Origin: Bolinopsis microptera
Lineage: Eukaryota > Ctenophora > Tentaculata > Lobata > Bolinopsidae
DNA: 64,000 nucleotides
Direction of reading: 5' to 3'
Assembly: GCF_026151205.1 (NCBI RefSeq)
Contig: NC_087084.1
Span: forward strand, 9,885,453 to 9,949,452
The translations under genes were made by a program, and so were the position numbers. Shown here piece by piece: positions 43,229 to 53,170 of this stretch. The notes below the pieces were generated by a model. It was not told where the DNA came from and did no database searches. It saw nothing but the letters and a program-made list of their open reading frames with translations. The stretch's first letter is position 1; each line of letters opens with the position of its first letter.

Positions 43229-43290
43229 GATGATCCGCAGAGTCTCGACTAGTTTCGGCTTACCGCCATCAACAGGATCGATGAATCATC
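43229..43290 (-). ncRNA. Candidate hammerhead ribozyme motif, left arm
   Basis: Mirror copy, in element sense, of the motif described at 44257-44318; the two are identical. Confidence 0.35.
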
Positions 43291-43582
43291 TAGCGGGAAA
43301 TTTGAAATCAATTATCAATAAACAACATTCCGAAAGTATAAAAGTAAAATTCAAAAGAAAAAGTCAGTAGGAAAATGTACGAAGTAGGTAATGTAAATAA
43401 GGTAACTACTGTGAAAGCATGGAGTGGGCCAAAACAACTACAAAACGTGCAGAGTAAGACTGAACTGAGATAGGAAGTTAAAAGGAGGAAACACGTTCGC
43501 AAGCAAAAAGTACACTTTACTGCTAATAACCTAAGAGAGAGTGTGTGTAAGTGTAAAGGGTAAAAAACGCCAAACATCGGAC

Positions 43583-44092
43583 CTAATTCCCGGTAACTTT
43601 GCTCCTATTTAACCCAATAATCCTCGCTTTAAATTTCTCGATATAAATATCTTCAAACATGTTAAGTTCCTCTCTACTACATTGTTTAATAATACCCAAA
43701 TTAAAATTGCTTAATTTCTCAGAAAGTTTGTCTTGGTGCATTTCAGATATGTGCATGGAAAGGGCCGATTTAGTGTAACAACCTGGTTTAAAAGCTGCCC
43801 TGTGGCTGTTCATTCGTGTGCTTAAAGTCAACCAGGTTTGGCCGAAATAAAAGCCACTTTCGCACAGTTTACATTGGGCTACATAAATCACGTTTTCATT
43901 ACTACAGTTAAGCCGCATGTCAATTCTGATAATCTGTTTGTTAACTGTCAAAGTACCATTTGCTGTTCCACTAGTTAGCTTGCATGTAAGACAGCGAGGT
44001 CTATTGCAAGCTTGTGATGTTATGTCCGCCGTATTGATGGAGTCGGGTGCTGAGTCAGCAGGTGTTGTCGCAAATCTCCGCCTCTTGAACAT
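43583..44092 (-). CDS. GIY-YIG endonuclease of a Penelope-like element
   Basis: An intact 169-codon frame. A Cys motif (CNRPRCLTCK, residues ~33-42) precedes the nuclease, as in Penelope-like endonucleases. The GIY-YIG core reads VIYVAQCKLCESGFYFGQTW (residues ~69-88; the usual IYxxxC...YxGxT), followed by STRMNSHRAAF (conserved Arg and His) and SALSMHISEMH. A Glu in EELNMFEDIYIEKF fits the metal-binding Glu and helix. YIG is altered to YFG. The domain nicks DNA to prime reverse transcription. It is separated from its RT, which is absent. Confidence 0.85.
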   Translation of the reverse strand: MFKRRRFATTPADSAPDSINTADITSQACNRPRCLTCKLTSGTANGTLTVNKQIIRIDMRLNCSNENVIYVAQCKLCESGFYFGQTWLTLSTRMNSHRAAFKPGCYTKSALSMHISEMHQDKLSEKLSNFNLGIIKQCSREELNMFEDIYIEKFKARIIGLNRSKVTGN

Positions 44093-44256
44093 TTCATCTG
44101 CGATGTTGTTGTCCCTTCTGTGAGCTATTGTTATGGATACCTGCTTACCAATGATATGCTAAATAGTTTGTTTCTTATCTTCAAGGAAGCTTTTGAATTT
44201 TACTTTTATACTTTCGGAATGTTGTTTATTGATAATTGATTTCAAATTTCCCGCTA

Positions 44257-44318
44257 GATGATTCATCGATCCTGTTGATGGCGGTAAGCCGAAACTAGTC
44301 GAGACTCTGCGGATCATC
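44257..44318 (+). ncRNA. Candidate hammerhead ribozyme motif, right arm
   Basis: In order: distal stem I GATGATTC, core CTGTTGA at 44272-44278, stem II around GGC-GGTAA-GCC, core GAAA at 44291-44294, minimal stem III C-TA-G with UC cleavage-site position at 44299-44300, then GGATCATC, which pairs with GATGATTC. Type I hammerheads with tiny stem III are known in Penelope-like terminal repeats. The core differs from CUGANGA at one position (U for A6), which would impair cleavage, so this may be a decayed motif. Confidence 0.35.
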
Positions 44319-44739
44319 CCGAGATACGTTGTATCACTGCTTATGCTCAATGATATCTAAAAAATCTTAAGATCCTAACGTATTTTATCTTGGGAGGATT
44401 GCGGCTAATTAACACCCTTGCTGGACAATCTCTACTTTCCTTAACGTCAGCGAAAGCTTTATCAAAATACAATAGAAGAATATGGAGTTCACAGAAACTG
44501 TAATTGTTACCGTTTAGTTGTTTGCGCTTTCCATGTTTATAAACTCGTCGCCATTGTTGTATTTTTGGTAGACACTTCAAAGTGATACACTGTTTATCTT
44601 GTCAGCTAAGTAATCCCAAAACCCAGGTTTAGAACATCCTGAATATTAAACATTAGTAATATAATAACTTGATAAATTTATTCCTGGTGAGGAGTGAGGC
44701 CTGAGTTTCTTTACCGCTATTTTGCCAGTCATTCCATCA

Positions 44740-45060
44740 AGATTGCAATCTAGATAAGTGGAAACTGTGACTTTTGGGATTTGGAAAAAAAAGATAAAAT
44801 TTTCTTTCTTGACAAGAATTGTCAAAAAACTCATATTCTTTCTCTTATGTGGTTTGTGATAAACAAGGATACTGTTTACTAACAAATCATTAAGTTTAGT
44901 TAATTTGAAATTATCAATTATTTGACTATCACTACAATAATTCAAGTTACCGCTAATAATTTTTAACCTACCATCGTGTTTTGACCCTCTGGTATGATGA
45001 TCACAGAATTGATTACCGAATCGGTTCTACAGTTGTCAGAAAGGTGGTTAACTTGGACTT
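44740..45060. repeat. Purine-rich/piggyBac-associated unit
   Basis: GACAAGAATTGTCAAAAAACTC, AATTTGAAATTATCAATTAT and the CATCGTGTTTTGACCCTCTGG stretch match 32395-32600. 44745-44770 matches 58815-58850 (ATTGCAATCTAGATAxGT). Confidence 0.75.
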
Positions 45061-45064
45061 ATTG

Positions 45065-45375
45065 TATTAGGTAGGTTGGCCTCTCTTCTTCTTTCCTCTT
45101 GAAACGTAGGAAACAATCCTGAGAGGTCCATCCTTCTCATAGAAAATTTCAGTCGAAGGAGCATCTCTTGTTGAAAAGTCTTTGAGCTCCTTCGGGAATC
45201 CTTTTCTAGAGTTCTGCCAAGTTCCCAAAAAGGTCAACTGATAGTTAGACAGAAGCTCTTTCACCAAAATAGCGTCCGTATACAGTCTGTCGCAAGTCAG
45301 ATTGGACTTGTTAAATTTGTTAGGATCGCCTCTCTTTTTTTTCCTCTTGAGACATAGGAAACAATCCTGATATGA
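45065..45375 (-). pseudogene. piggyBac transposase central fragment
   Basis: The minus strand reads NLTCDRLYTDAILVKELL then NYQLTFLGTWQNSRKGFPKE and GPLRIVSYVSRGKKKRG. This is the diagnostic piggyBac stretch: a catalytic Asp in xxCDxxYTS-like context followed by LTxxGTxRxNRKGxP and VSYxxKKxK. The IVSYVSRGKKKRG segment appears again immediately upstream (45375-45315), so the fragment contains a local duplication about 245 bp apart. It is bounded by other repeat pieces; not functional. Confidence 0.75.
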
Positions 45376-45911
45376 TCAACACAGAATTGATCACCGAACT
45401 GAAGACCTTGTCATCATAGACGTAGACCCTACTCTACTTCCCGTAAGCTACTTCTATGAAACCGTACAAATGCTAGCCCCCTAACTTAAGTAACTAGGAA
45501 ACTGTGTGCTATATCTATCTTTAGGGAAAGGTGAGGGATATAATGGATATAAGCTATCTTTTTATTGCTAGTATCAAAATATAAAGTATATGTGGTACCG
45601 CAAAAACTGCGCTACTGTTACTATGTGAATACGACGTCTTGACTATTACCAGGTTTCTTTCTGGTAAACACTTGGTTGAGTATAAATTAATTAATGTCAG
45701 GTATAAAAAGTATAATTATTCTTCTAACTATCTCTGTATCGAAATTATCTGTTTTCTCAAGAAGTGATGCGTTGTGTAAATAGAAACAATACTCTGTATA
45801 TTTAAAGTTAAAATTAGATACTAAGTTATTTACCTTGATTGAAATATTAGGCTCCATGAGTTGTGGTAGAGTTGAAAGGACCATAGGGTGTGCTGGGATC
45901 ACTAATCAATT

Positions 45912-46150
45912 CGTGCTCGACAAATTAATAAGAATTTGTTAAATGAAAAAATATTTAAGGTTAAATTAAATTGATATAATCGTTTGAGCCATTTGAGATC
46001 AGTAATAATGTTTTGTTTAATAATTGTAATATAATTTACATTATTACTGTCTTCTTTTATTGTGTTCTTTACGCTAGTTCATCTGCCACTTGCATTATTT
46101 TACATGAGCTCGACAAATTAATAAGGATTTTTAAAATGAACTTATAAGCA
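45912..46150. repeat. TTCGAGCCATTTAAG-family repeat
   Basis: Copy nearly identical to 33268-33590 but lacking about 70 bp before TTGCATTATTTTACATGAGC. The preceding 45390-45910 also matches 32750-33270, so this is a longer shared block of about 800 bp. Confidence 0.8.
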
Positions 46151-46189
46151 GTAATATTATCTCTATTAATTATTATTCTATTCTAAACT

Positions 46190-46380
46190 ACTATTCCGAG
46201 TCAAACTCACACTTGACCGGGTTCATAGCTCCTTTGACTATGACAAGCATCATGCAAAGTGCGACGTCCAAAAATCTTAGACTTACAGGATGTTCCTTGA
46301 CTATACCTGGTCGACAAAGCGAACACTGACCGTTAACAATAAGATCAATTGCAGTGAGCTTGTCATCGAACAACAAATAT
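46190..46380 (-). repeat. Harbinger Myb-like fragment repeat
   Basis: Open minus-strand frame from ATG at 46376 through QCSLCRPGIVKEHPVSLRFL to MNPVKCEFDSE. Third copy of the 33600-33785 unit. Confidence 0.65.
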
Positions 46381-46439
46381 TGACCCTGATTTTTTTGTGA
46401 AACCTGGTTTCAGACATATAAGCGATCAATTTGAATATT

Positions 46440-47400
46440 TATGATCAATGTCTACTCTCAGTTTTATGAAAGCGGTAATTATTTCCTTTGCCAACTAAAT
46501 AATTAATTAAAGTAATATCATGGTTACAATTACAATGTAAACCTTTACTATCTTGTATTCTTGTGAGATACTTCCTCTCCATACAATAATTTAAAAACAA
46601 GAGATCACCCTTCCATACAGACGGTGATATATTGGCTAATAGTCATGATTAGGTTTTAGATCTCAAGATCCGTTATGCTCCCTATTAAACATTAAAAATA
46701 TTATTAGGTAAACGTTCTCCTTCCTTCTTTCTCCCTCTTCCAATTGCGGTATTGATTTTACAAGATATTAATGTGAGCGTCACAGTGGATATTAAGGCAA
46801 GACAAATCCTAGCTCTTCTTTAAATTCTCCAATCTGTTTTTAACTTAAAATAATTACTAATAATTTTGCTATTTTAATCAATATATTAAGGCAATCGATA
46901 TTATTTTTACGCAGAATATTTTTCGTGTGACTCTTATTCGACGTGTAAGTTTGTCCCTATGAGCAAATTTCTCGTTGCATAGGTCACACGGATATCGTCT
47001 TTGGTTTTAACTTGACTGTTGAGTCTATGTTTATCTGTGTAGCCGCGACCACACTTCGCACAATAGTGAGCTGGTCGACCCGCTCGAGCTTTGTGAGATG
47101 TTCTCACATGCTTGCGGAGATTTGCGGCACAGCTGTACTGTTTCCCACAAAACTCGCACACGTGTCCATCCGGGACCGCTGTCATGATGGCCACCTCTTC
47201 GTGGTGAACTACAAGTTCTGGCTCTCCTCAGTATTTGTTTACAATTACATGGCGAGATTGCACAGAGATTCGGATTAGATATCAAATAATTTTGATTCAA
47301 TATAGAGATTAATTGTTTCGCTTGATACGTCACTTGATCTTGGTAATGGTATAAGTGGTACATATAATAGGTGTTGAGGAGGGGGGTTGATACGTCCGCC
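46440..47400. repeat. Zinc-finger cassette, full repeat copy 3
   Basis: Contains the flank (CAACTAAATAATTAATTAAAG, GGTGATATATTGGCTAATAG), the finger frame, and a downstream part (TGGCGAGATTGCACAG, AATGGTATAAGTGGTACATA) shared with 49670-49860. Confidence 0.8.
46934..47225 (-). pseudogene. C2H2 zinc-finger cassette, copy 3
   Basis: The frame runs from about 47225 (acceptor-like TACTGAG before GAGAGCC), ATG at 47194. Finger 1 is intact (CEFCGKQYSCAANLRKHVRTSH). Finger 2 has lost both His (CAKCGRGYTDKHRLNSQVKT). The third finger is frameshifted by the same linker deletion as copy 2, so copies 2 and 3 share an ancestor. Confidence 0.7.
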
Positions 47401-47450
47401 AATGTCTTAGCTTAATAATCGATATAGCTGACTATTGTGACTCATTAAAT

Positions 47451-47745
47451 AACTGTTAAGCCTTTGTTTATTAAAGTGTTAATAACCTTCATAATAGTAT
47501 AATACTTTACTATACAATAATACTCCTACTTTGTTACCCTCAGTAACTTAACGAGATGTTCTTAAGTTACTTAGATTATAAAGCTACCTTGTTTAATAAC
47601 TGTTACGCCGTTGTTTATTATTGTTAATAATCTTCATAATAATATAATGCTTTACTATACAATAATATTCGTACTTTGTTACCTTCAGTAGCTTAACGAG
47701 ATGTTATTAAGTTACTTAGATTATAAAGCTATCGTAATACCAATT
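47451..47745. repeat. 147-bp tandem dimer
   Basis: AACTGTTAxGCCxTTGTTTATT to TTAGATTATAAAGCTA is repeated twice with a 147-bp period (47451 and 47598). A single copy lies at 49888-50030. Confidence 0.88.
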
Positions 47746-47913
47746 CCTGTTCGTTTTCGGGCACCTCGTTTCTGATATTCTCTATCTCTTCGAAGAGATG
47801 AACTGCACTAAACTCCTTCTGGTAGCTTTGCTGTGTACAGCTGTTACAGTCTGTAGAATGATAGTTCGTCATTTGGATCATCGTAGTGAACAACGGGAAT
47901 TCGACCATTCTTC

Positions 47914-48290
47914 CTAAAAAAGTCCACCCTGGTTTGCTTTCGACCGATTTTCGGTGAACTCCACCTTCACTTTCATCTCTCCTCCTACTTCATAGTTCGT
48001 GGTCTGAAAGTTATGAAACGTACTGCCCGCAACTCCTCCGCAGCAAGGACATTTCCCCTTGGTGTTGGTCACTCTCTCCGCCCCACTATCCACCAACTCT
48101 CCTATTATCCTTCTGCTTCTGGCAAAGTTTTGCTTCAGCACCGGAATTATCTCCACGCTGAATCCTTTCTTTAGCTGTCTCATGGACAGTTCTCGGGGCC
48201 TTACCTTCCTTTTGCCGAACTGGGCATCATTCATATCTATTACATTCCCACTCCTCGCCTCCTGGAAAGCTGGAATAACCTCCCAACACT
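47914..48290 (-). CDS. Uncharacterised ORF with CPCC motif
   Basis: Open from about 48290 (SWEVIPAFQEARSGNVID), ATG at 48234, to a stop at 47914. Basic segment FGKRKVRPRELSMRQLKKGF, then a CPCCGG motif within VTNTKGKCPCCGGVAGSTFH. Coding-like, single copy in the window. Not recognised. Acceptor-like CCAG precedes it. It might be an exon of the acidic-ORF element just upstream or a host exon. Confidence 0.4.
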
Positions 48291-48403
48291 ATCGTTATTA
48301 TTGTCCTCAAGGCTCACAAAACTTTTCGTCTGCGAAAAATTTCGTCCTATTTTGTCAAATTTAGACATTTAGGAAACCAATAAAACAAATATTTGAAAAT
48401 AAA

Positions 48404-48963
48404 TTAATCAAAAATTACTTCTAAATCAGAACAGTCGGAGCTACTATCGTCAGAAATTTGGTAGTAGACAACCTTATCAACTTTGTCCGGGGAATTTCTG
48501 ACTACTCCTTCATTAACAGCTTTGTCCAAAGAACTGCTCGCTGCTTCTGCTCCTAATACTGTAGCGTTGTTGGAAGAATTGCTGTCTACCTTCGCTCCTG
48601 CCTCCATTTCATCAGCTTTATCCGAAGAGTTGTTTGCTGGGGTTTAGCGGGGGTTTCCACGAGTCTACAGTCGATAAACTTGTACCTGAATAGTAGATTA
48701 AAGGACTCAGCCTTTTTCCAAAAATTTTTGCTCATGATGATATCCTTGATTTTTTGATACAAGTCCTTGGTCTTCTTGGGGGACTGGGTAATCCGATCTT
48801 TGACGGCTGGAGCAACGTTCGCCTCTTCTAGATAGTCATGGTTTTTTATCATGGACACAGGCACAGCTGAACCTTCACTCTGTCTTTTTTTGCCTGTCTC
48901 ATCACCATTTCTCTCATCTGCGTGTTCATCATTAATTTGTTTCTCATCTGAATTTTGTGTCAC
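48404..48963 (-). pseudogene. Acidic transposon ORF, two frames
   Basis: 48963-48586 is a 125-codon frame (DEHADERNGDETGKKRQSEG, KNHDYLEEANVAPAVKDRIT, YKFIDCRLVETPAKP). 48640-48404 in another frame is Ser/Asp-rich and ends in DDSSSDCSDLEVIFD. The frame change falls around 48645. The first part is duplicated at 15.06-15.4 kb. The composition suggests a nuclear or regulatory transposon protein, but no domain is seen. Confidence 0.45.
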
Positions 48964-49640
48964 ATCTGCGTGTTCATCATTAATTTGTGGTTCTCAGAAG
49001 CTACAAAGTTTTTCACTACTTGCAAAGAGTTATCAGTGACTTCATGTGACCCTAGATACAACTTTACAGCGTACCTAGAAAAAGAGGCTCCTATTTTATG
49101 CACATAAGCTGCTCATGTGGGCCAGGTCTTCCACCATAATCTGTTTGGAGCAGTTAACTTTCTCCTTCCTTCTTTCTCCTTCTTCCAACTGCGTTATTGA
49201 TTTTACAAGTTATTAATGTGAGCGTCACAGTGGATATTAAAGCAAGACAAATCCAAGCTCTTCTTTAAATTCTCCAATCTGTTTTTAACTTAAAATAATT
49301 ACTAATAATTTTAATCAATATATTAAGGCAATCGATATTATTTTTACGCAGAATATTTGTCGTATGACTCTTATTTAACGTGTAATGTTGTTAATGTTGT
49401 TAATGTCTCGTTGCATAAGTCACACGGATATCGTCGACCTTCTTGGGTTTTAACTTGACTGTTGAGTCTATGTTTATCTGTGTAGCCGCAACCACACTTC
49501 GCACAATAGTGCGCTGGTCGACCCGCTTGAGCTCTATGAAATGTTATCACATGCTTGCGGAGATTGTACTGTTTCCCACAAATCTCACACACGTGTCCAT
49601 CCGGGACCGCTGTCATGATGGCCACCTCTTCGTGGTGAAC
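48691..49640. repeat. ~930-bp duplication of 15062-16000
   Basis: Nearly base-for-base from GTAGATTAAAGGACTCAGCC to ATTTGTCGTATGACTCTTAT, diverging within the finger frame. It joins the acidic ORF and the zinc-finger cassette in one repeat, so both probably belong to one element. Confidence 0.85.
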
Positions 49641-49694
49641 TACAAGTTCCCGCTCTCCTGAGTAATTGTTTACAATTACATGGCGAGATTGCAC
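49371..49694 (-). pseudogene. C2H2 zinc-finger cassette, copy 4
   Basis: Finger 1 is shortened by four residues (CEICGKQYNLRKHVITFH). Finger 2 keeps its Cys pair but has lost both His (NSQVKTQ). Finger 3 keeps only CDLCNE before a TTGTTAATG microsatellite-like expansion. A splice-acceptor-like TTACTCAG precedes the conserved GERELVVHHEEVAIMTA start. Confidence 0.65.
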
Positions 49695-50334
49695 AGTGAT
49701 TCGGATTAGATATCAAATAATTGTGATTCAATATAGAGCGAAATTGTTTCGCTTGATACGTCACTTGATCTTGGTAATGGTATAAGTGGTACATATAATA
49801 GGTGGGGAGGAGCCGAGGAGGGGGGTTGACACGTCCGCCAATGTCTTAGCTTAATAATCGATAAAGCTGACTATTGTGACTCATTAAATAACTGTTAAGC
49901 CTTTGTTTATTAGTGTTAATAATCTTAATAATAATATAATACTTTACTATACAATACTACTTGTACTTTGTTACCCTCAGTAACTTAACGAGATGTTCTT
50001 AAGTTACTTAGATTATAAAGCTACCTCGTTTAACAATCCTCAGTCAGTATATTAGTACTGCAATGAACCCCCTAGCGAACCCTATATCTCCCATCTATCA
50101 AAGGTGGTGGTTTAAAGATAAAACTCTAACCAACTGATTTTGTTAAGCCTTTGTTTATTGGTGTAGTCGCAAATAATCTTCATATTCATTATAATACTTT
50201 ATCGAAATGGGCTGTGAAGTTTAACACAAAGGGTTTGTCTTTTGCGTACTGTAGGACCCACGACTCGATTCTGTCCAGTATCAGGGTTCCTGGCAGGAAT
50301 CATACTGCTTTTCTGGAGAGCTTCTTCCTATTGT

Positions 50335-50662
50335 TGCTAATAACCGTCCTACAACAGTTCCACAATGAACAGCTTGTCTTGTAATGTAACCAGAATTCCC
50401 TTTTTGTAACCCATTGAGAGTCCTGTGCCCCTAGTGTACTCTATCTTCAAGGAACGTGCCACCTCCAGGCACTTTACATATCTTCTGCTCTCCTCCTGTA
50501 TGATCATCTCGACATTCCGAATCCGCTCAATGCCTCTCTCGTGGAATAGCTGCACTGTAACATCCATGATGTCCTCTCCTTGCAGTACCTGAAGGAAAAC
50601 TGGTGAAGTTTTTAACTGTATGTTAACAATTTCCACAAAAATCATAACCAATATGTTTAAAA
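50335..50662 (-). pseudogene. Repeat-borne coding fragment, left half
   Basis: The minus frame reads FLQVLQGEDIMDVTVQLFHE, ERIRNVEMIIQEESRRYVKC, LKIEYTRGTGLSMGYKKGIL, and is better kept than the 1.74-kb copy. It is cut by the composite element at 50663. Unrecognised protein. Confidence 0.5.
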
Positions 50663-51059
50663 TTAAAATATTGGGGGGGGGGTGTAACCCAAAAAAACCC
50701 AACTCCTACCCAAGAAAAGGTAATACTGGGATTGGGTTTTTTTGGGTTTTTTTGGGTTTTTTAAACAAAATTTAAACAAAATTCTAGCCATTTCATTAAT
50801 TGTATTGAATGTGAATTATTCCCACTGGGTCTTACCTACGTGTTGTTCTCATGTCTTAACTTAATAGATAGTTTACATAGTATATGAGTGTGTTTATATT
50901 GATAGTATGTTATCACGATAGCAAACAGGATGTCTCGATCATCGAGATATAATCCATATGAATGCACAAAGTGGAAATGTGCCAAATGTGGCAAATGTGT
51001 TCTCCTGTCATGGAAGGAGGCTATGACGAAGGTCAAGGGCAAGTCAAAGCACATGACTT

Positions 51060-52320
51060 AAATTACTTGACTTAAGGCCGCTTCAGAGTCCGAGTCTCAA
51101 TGATGTGTCTCCAAAGCTTTCTGTCCGCCATAAGCTCCTTAATCTCCCCAGTGTTCTTGAGTACGGTGTCACTTATTAGGTTATCGACGAAAGTGAGCGG
51201 TGGTCTGCCCTTCCCTCTGGTCCCATGGCTAGGTTCCCGAAGGAGAAGTTGGTGTACTGCCAGGTCATCATATCGTTGGATCTCTGGATGTGCCCAGCCG
51301 ACCTCATTCTTCTGGCCTGTATCTTCGAACTAACTCTTGGGAGTGATTTAAAGACCTCTTTGTTGGTGCGATGTTCTCTCCAGTCCACGTTTAGGGCCAT
51401 CCAAAGCATTTTACTGTAACATCCGTCTATTCTTTTCAAAGATTGTGTCATTGTCCACGTTTCCGTTCCATACAGGAAGATTGATTCAACTGTAGCCTTG
51501 AAACAGACGGATCTTTAAATCTCGGCGCAAATTGGACCTCCATATAGCCTTCATTTTGTGGTAGGCAGCCCATGCCTTGGCCTTGCGTACCCTAAAGTCG
51601 TGCTCTGTTGTACTTATCCAGGCTCCTGGGTAGAAAAAATCCTCAAATTCCTCTAAGGCATGTCCGTCCTTAGAAGTTATTGTGTGTGGCTCCTCTTCTA
51701 CTAAATTAACAGTAAGATGCTTGGTTTTAGACAAAAGAGATTTTCTGCCTCCTCATCAGATGAGGCTTCTGTAGGACTGTAGCATGTGATGACAGTGAGC
51801 CTGCGCTTTCCATTGAAAGACATGGTGAGGATCCTTGCGCTGTAAGATTTTATAAGACTTAAATAGCCTCATATGCTGTCCTCGTCAAGATGATGATTCC
51901 TACTCTCCCATTAGAAGCGCCAGCTGCGTTTCTCCACGCAGATGAGGTCACTAGATGAATCCCTTTGTTCATCTTTTCTATCCTGGTAGGCTCAGAATGC
52001 ACTACATGATGTTCTTGCAGGCCAAGGATGTGCAGTTTGATTCGAGAAAATAGTTCTGCAAGTTCGATGCGTTTGTGCTGTTCTCTGGCTGTTCTTATGT
52101 TAAATGTGCTAACCTTAGCAGTCCTTTTACATGATACAATACAATTGATGTTCATATTTTTTTGATGTTTTCTTGTTTGACTTTCTGTTGAAATAGGTTG
52201 TCGTGTTGTGGAGACCGAGTTATCAGCTTCTGTCATAGCAGCGTAATTACCCCGGCAACCACTTCCACTAGAAAAATAAGGGGCTTTAACCCTTAAGCTG
52301 TTGATAAGATTCATCTTGAC
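51060..52320 (-). pseudogene. RTE-like non-LTR retrotransposon with deleted RT core
   Basis: Minus strand, in order: 52314-51859 has VSTFNIRTAREQHKRIELAE and LHILGLQEHHVVH (start of an APE endonuclease, metal-binding Glu) then NGRVGIIIL. 51840-51750 has FNGKRRLTVITCYSPTEASS. There is then a jump to the end of a reverse transcriptase: LEEFEDFFYPGAWISTTEHD (FKYLGS-like), AYHKMKAIWRSNLRRDLKIR, RIDGCYSKMLWMALNVDWRE and RRMRSAGHIQRS. Palm motifs including the YxDD are absent, so the middle has been lost. Confidence 0.8.
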
Positions 52321-53170
52321 TTTTCAGTTGGCTCACAATCCTGTGCAGTCCCCTGCACATTGGCAGTGGATTGTGTTCTTAACTCTTGCGCCACTAAAAG
52401 AGTAAAAGGTTAAGGCAATCCGCTTGAACAAAAGCCATCTTTAACTCTCACCATAATATCTTGGGTATCTTGAGCATGTAATTGCACGAACATATGCTAT
52501 ACAAGACAAATGTGACACTTCCTTTTTCTACCAAACAGCATCAGTTGTAATCCTTACCCAATCGTCACCTGCTCCAGTGTGGGACTTTCCGATTTTATCC
52601 CAGAGCATAAGGAGGTTAGAGTGAGAACAGAGCTACACTTTAGCGGGGACTAACCCTTCCCCTGACTACCTCGTTACCCGGTACCCCGGGCATAGGGAGC
52701 CGTATCCTGACTACCAGAGTGTGGTCCAGTCTAGCTGGGTCATAGTAGACTAGGTTGAACAGGGTAACAGCCAACACCTCTTTAGCTACTGTGCAATCCA
52801 CAGTAAAGATTTACGAGTCTCAAAGCCTCTTGTAGACCAAGAGTTAAGGAGTCAATAGATCAAATTATTGAACTTCCGGGGCTCAATGTCTCCCGTCGAC
52901 CGTCCTGCCTTTAGCCTGGCCCCCTTTTCCAGTATCCAGTCTTCACCACGTGGAGGTAGTGGCTTTCATCATGCTGTCCGATGAGTGTCTGGAAGAGGGC
53001 ACCAGTAGGATACCCCTTTTCAAAGTTCTGGGAGCCTCACATCAGACCAGGGCTTCCACCCAGCTTCTATCCAGCGGTGACGCCTTGGGCCACCTAAGCT
53101 TCACACAACCATTGAAAGACCACCTGCCTACTTGTAAAAATTTTGATGATGCGATAAGAACACTGTAACT
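52320..53170. other. No clear gene inside the composite
   Basis: GC-richer than the surroundings, with CCCGGTACCCCGGGC at 52678. It may be the 5' untranslated part of the RTE-like element. Short frames at 52950-53168 lack recognisable features. Confidence 0.4.

Larger units (their letters stand above)
43170..44475 (-). mobile_element. Penelope-like element with inverted terminal repeats and 12-bp TSD
   Basis: The element spans 43182-44463, flanked by AAAATACAATAG at 43170-43181 and 44464-44475. The uninterrupted site exists in copy A near 40617. Arms of 176 bp at 43182-43357 and 44190-44365 are inverted copies, with a further ~98 bp outside the right arm. The GIY-YIG frame lies between them on the minus strand. 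The reverse transcriptase is missing, so it is non-autonomous. Inverted pLTR-like termini are a known form of Penelope insertion. Confidence 0.88.
42130..44740. repeat. Repeat copy B, with C2H2 gene and Penelope insertion
   Basis: Counterpart of copy A. It provides the empty site (43040-43043) for the palindrome, while copy A provides the empty site (around 40617-40628) for the Penelope insertion. Confidence 0.85.

Noticed and set aside
50690-50765. Telomere-like repeats (GGGTTTTTTT)
   Set aside because: Only three short units, inverted partners close by, and they sit at an element end inside the window, so they are hairpin arms rather than a telomere.
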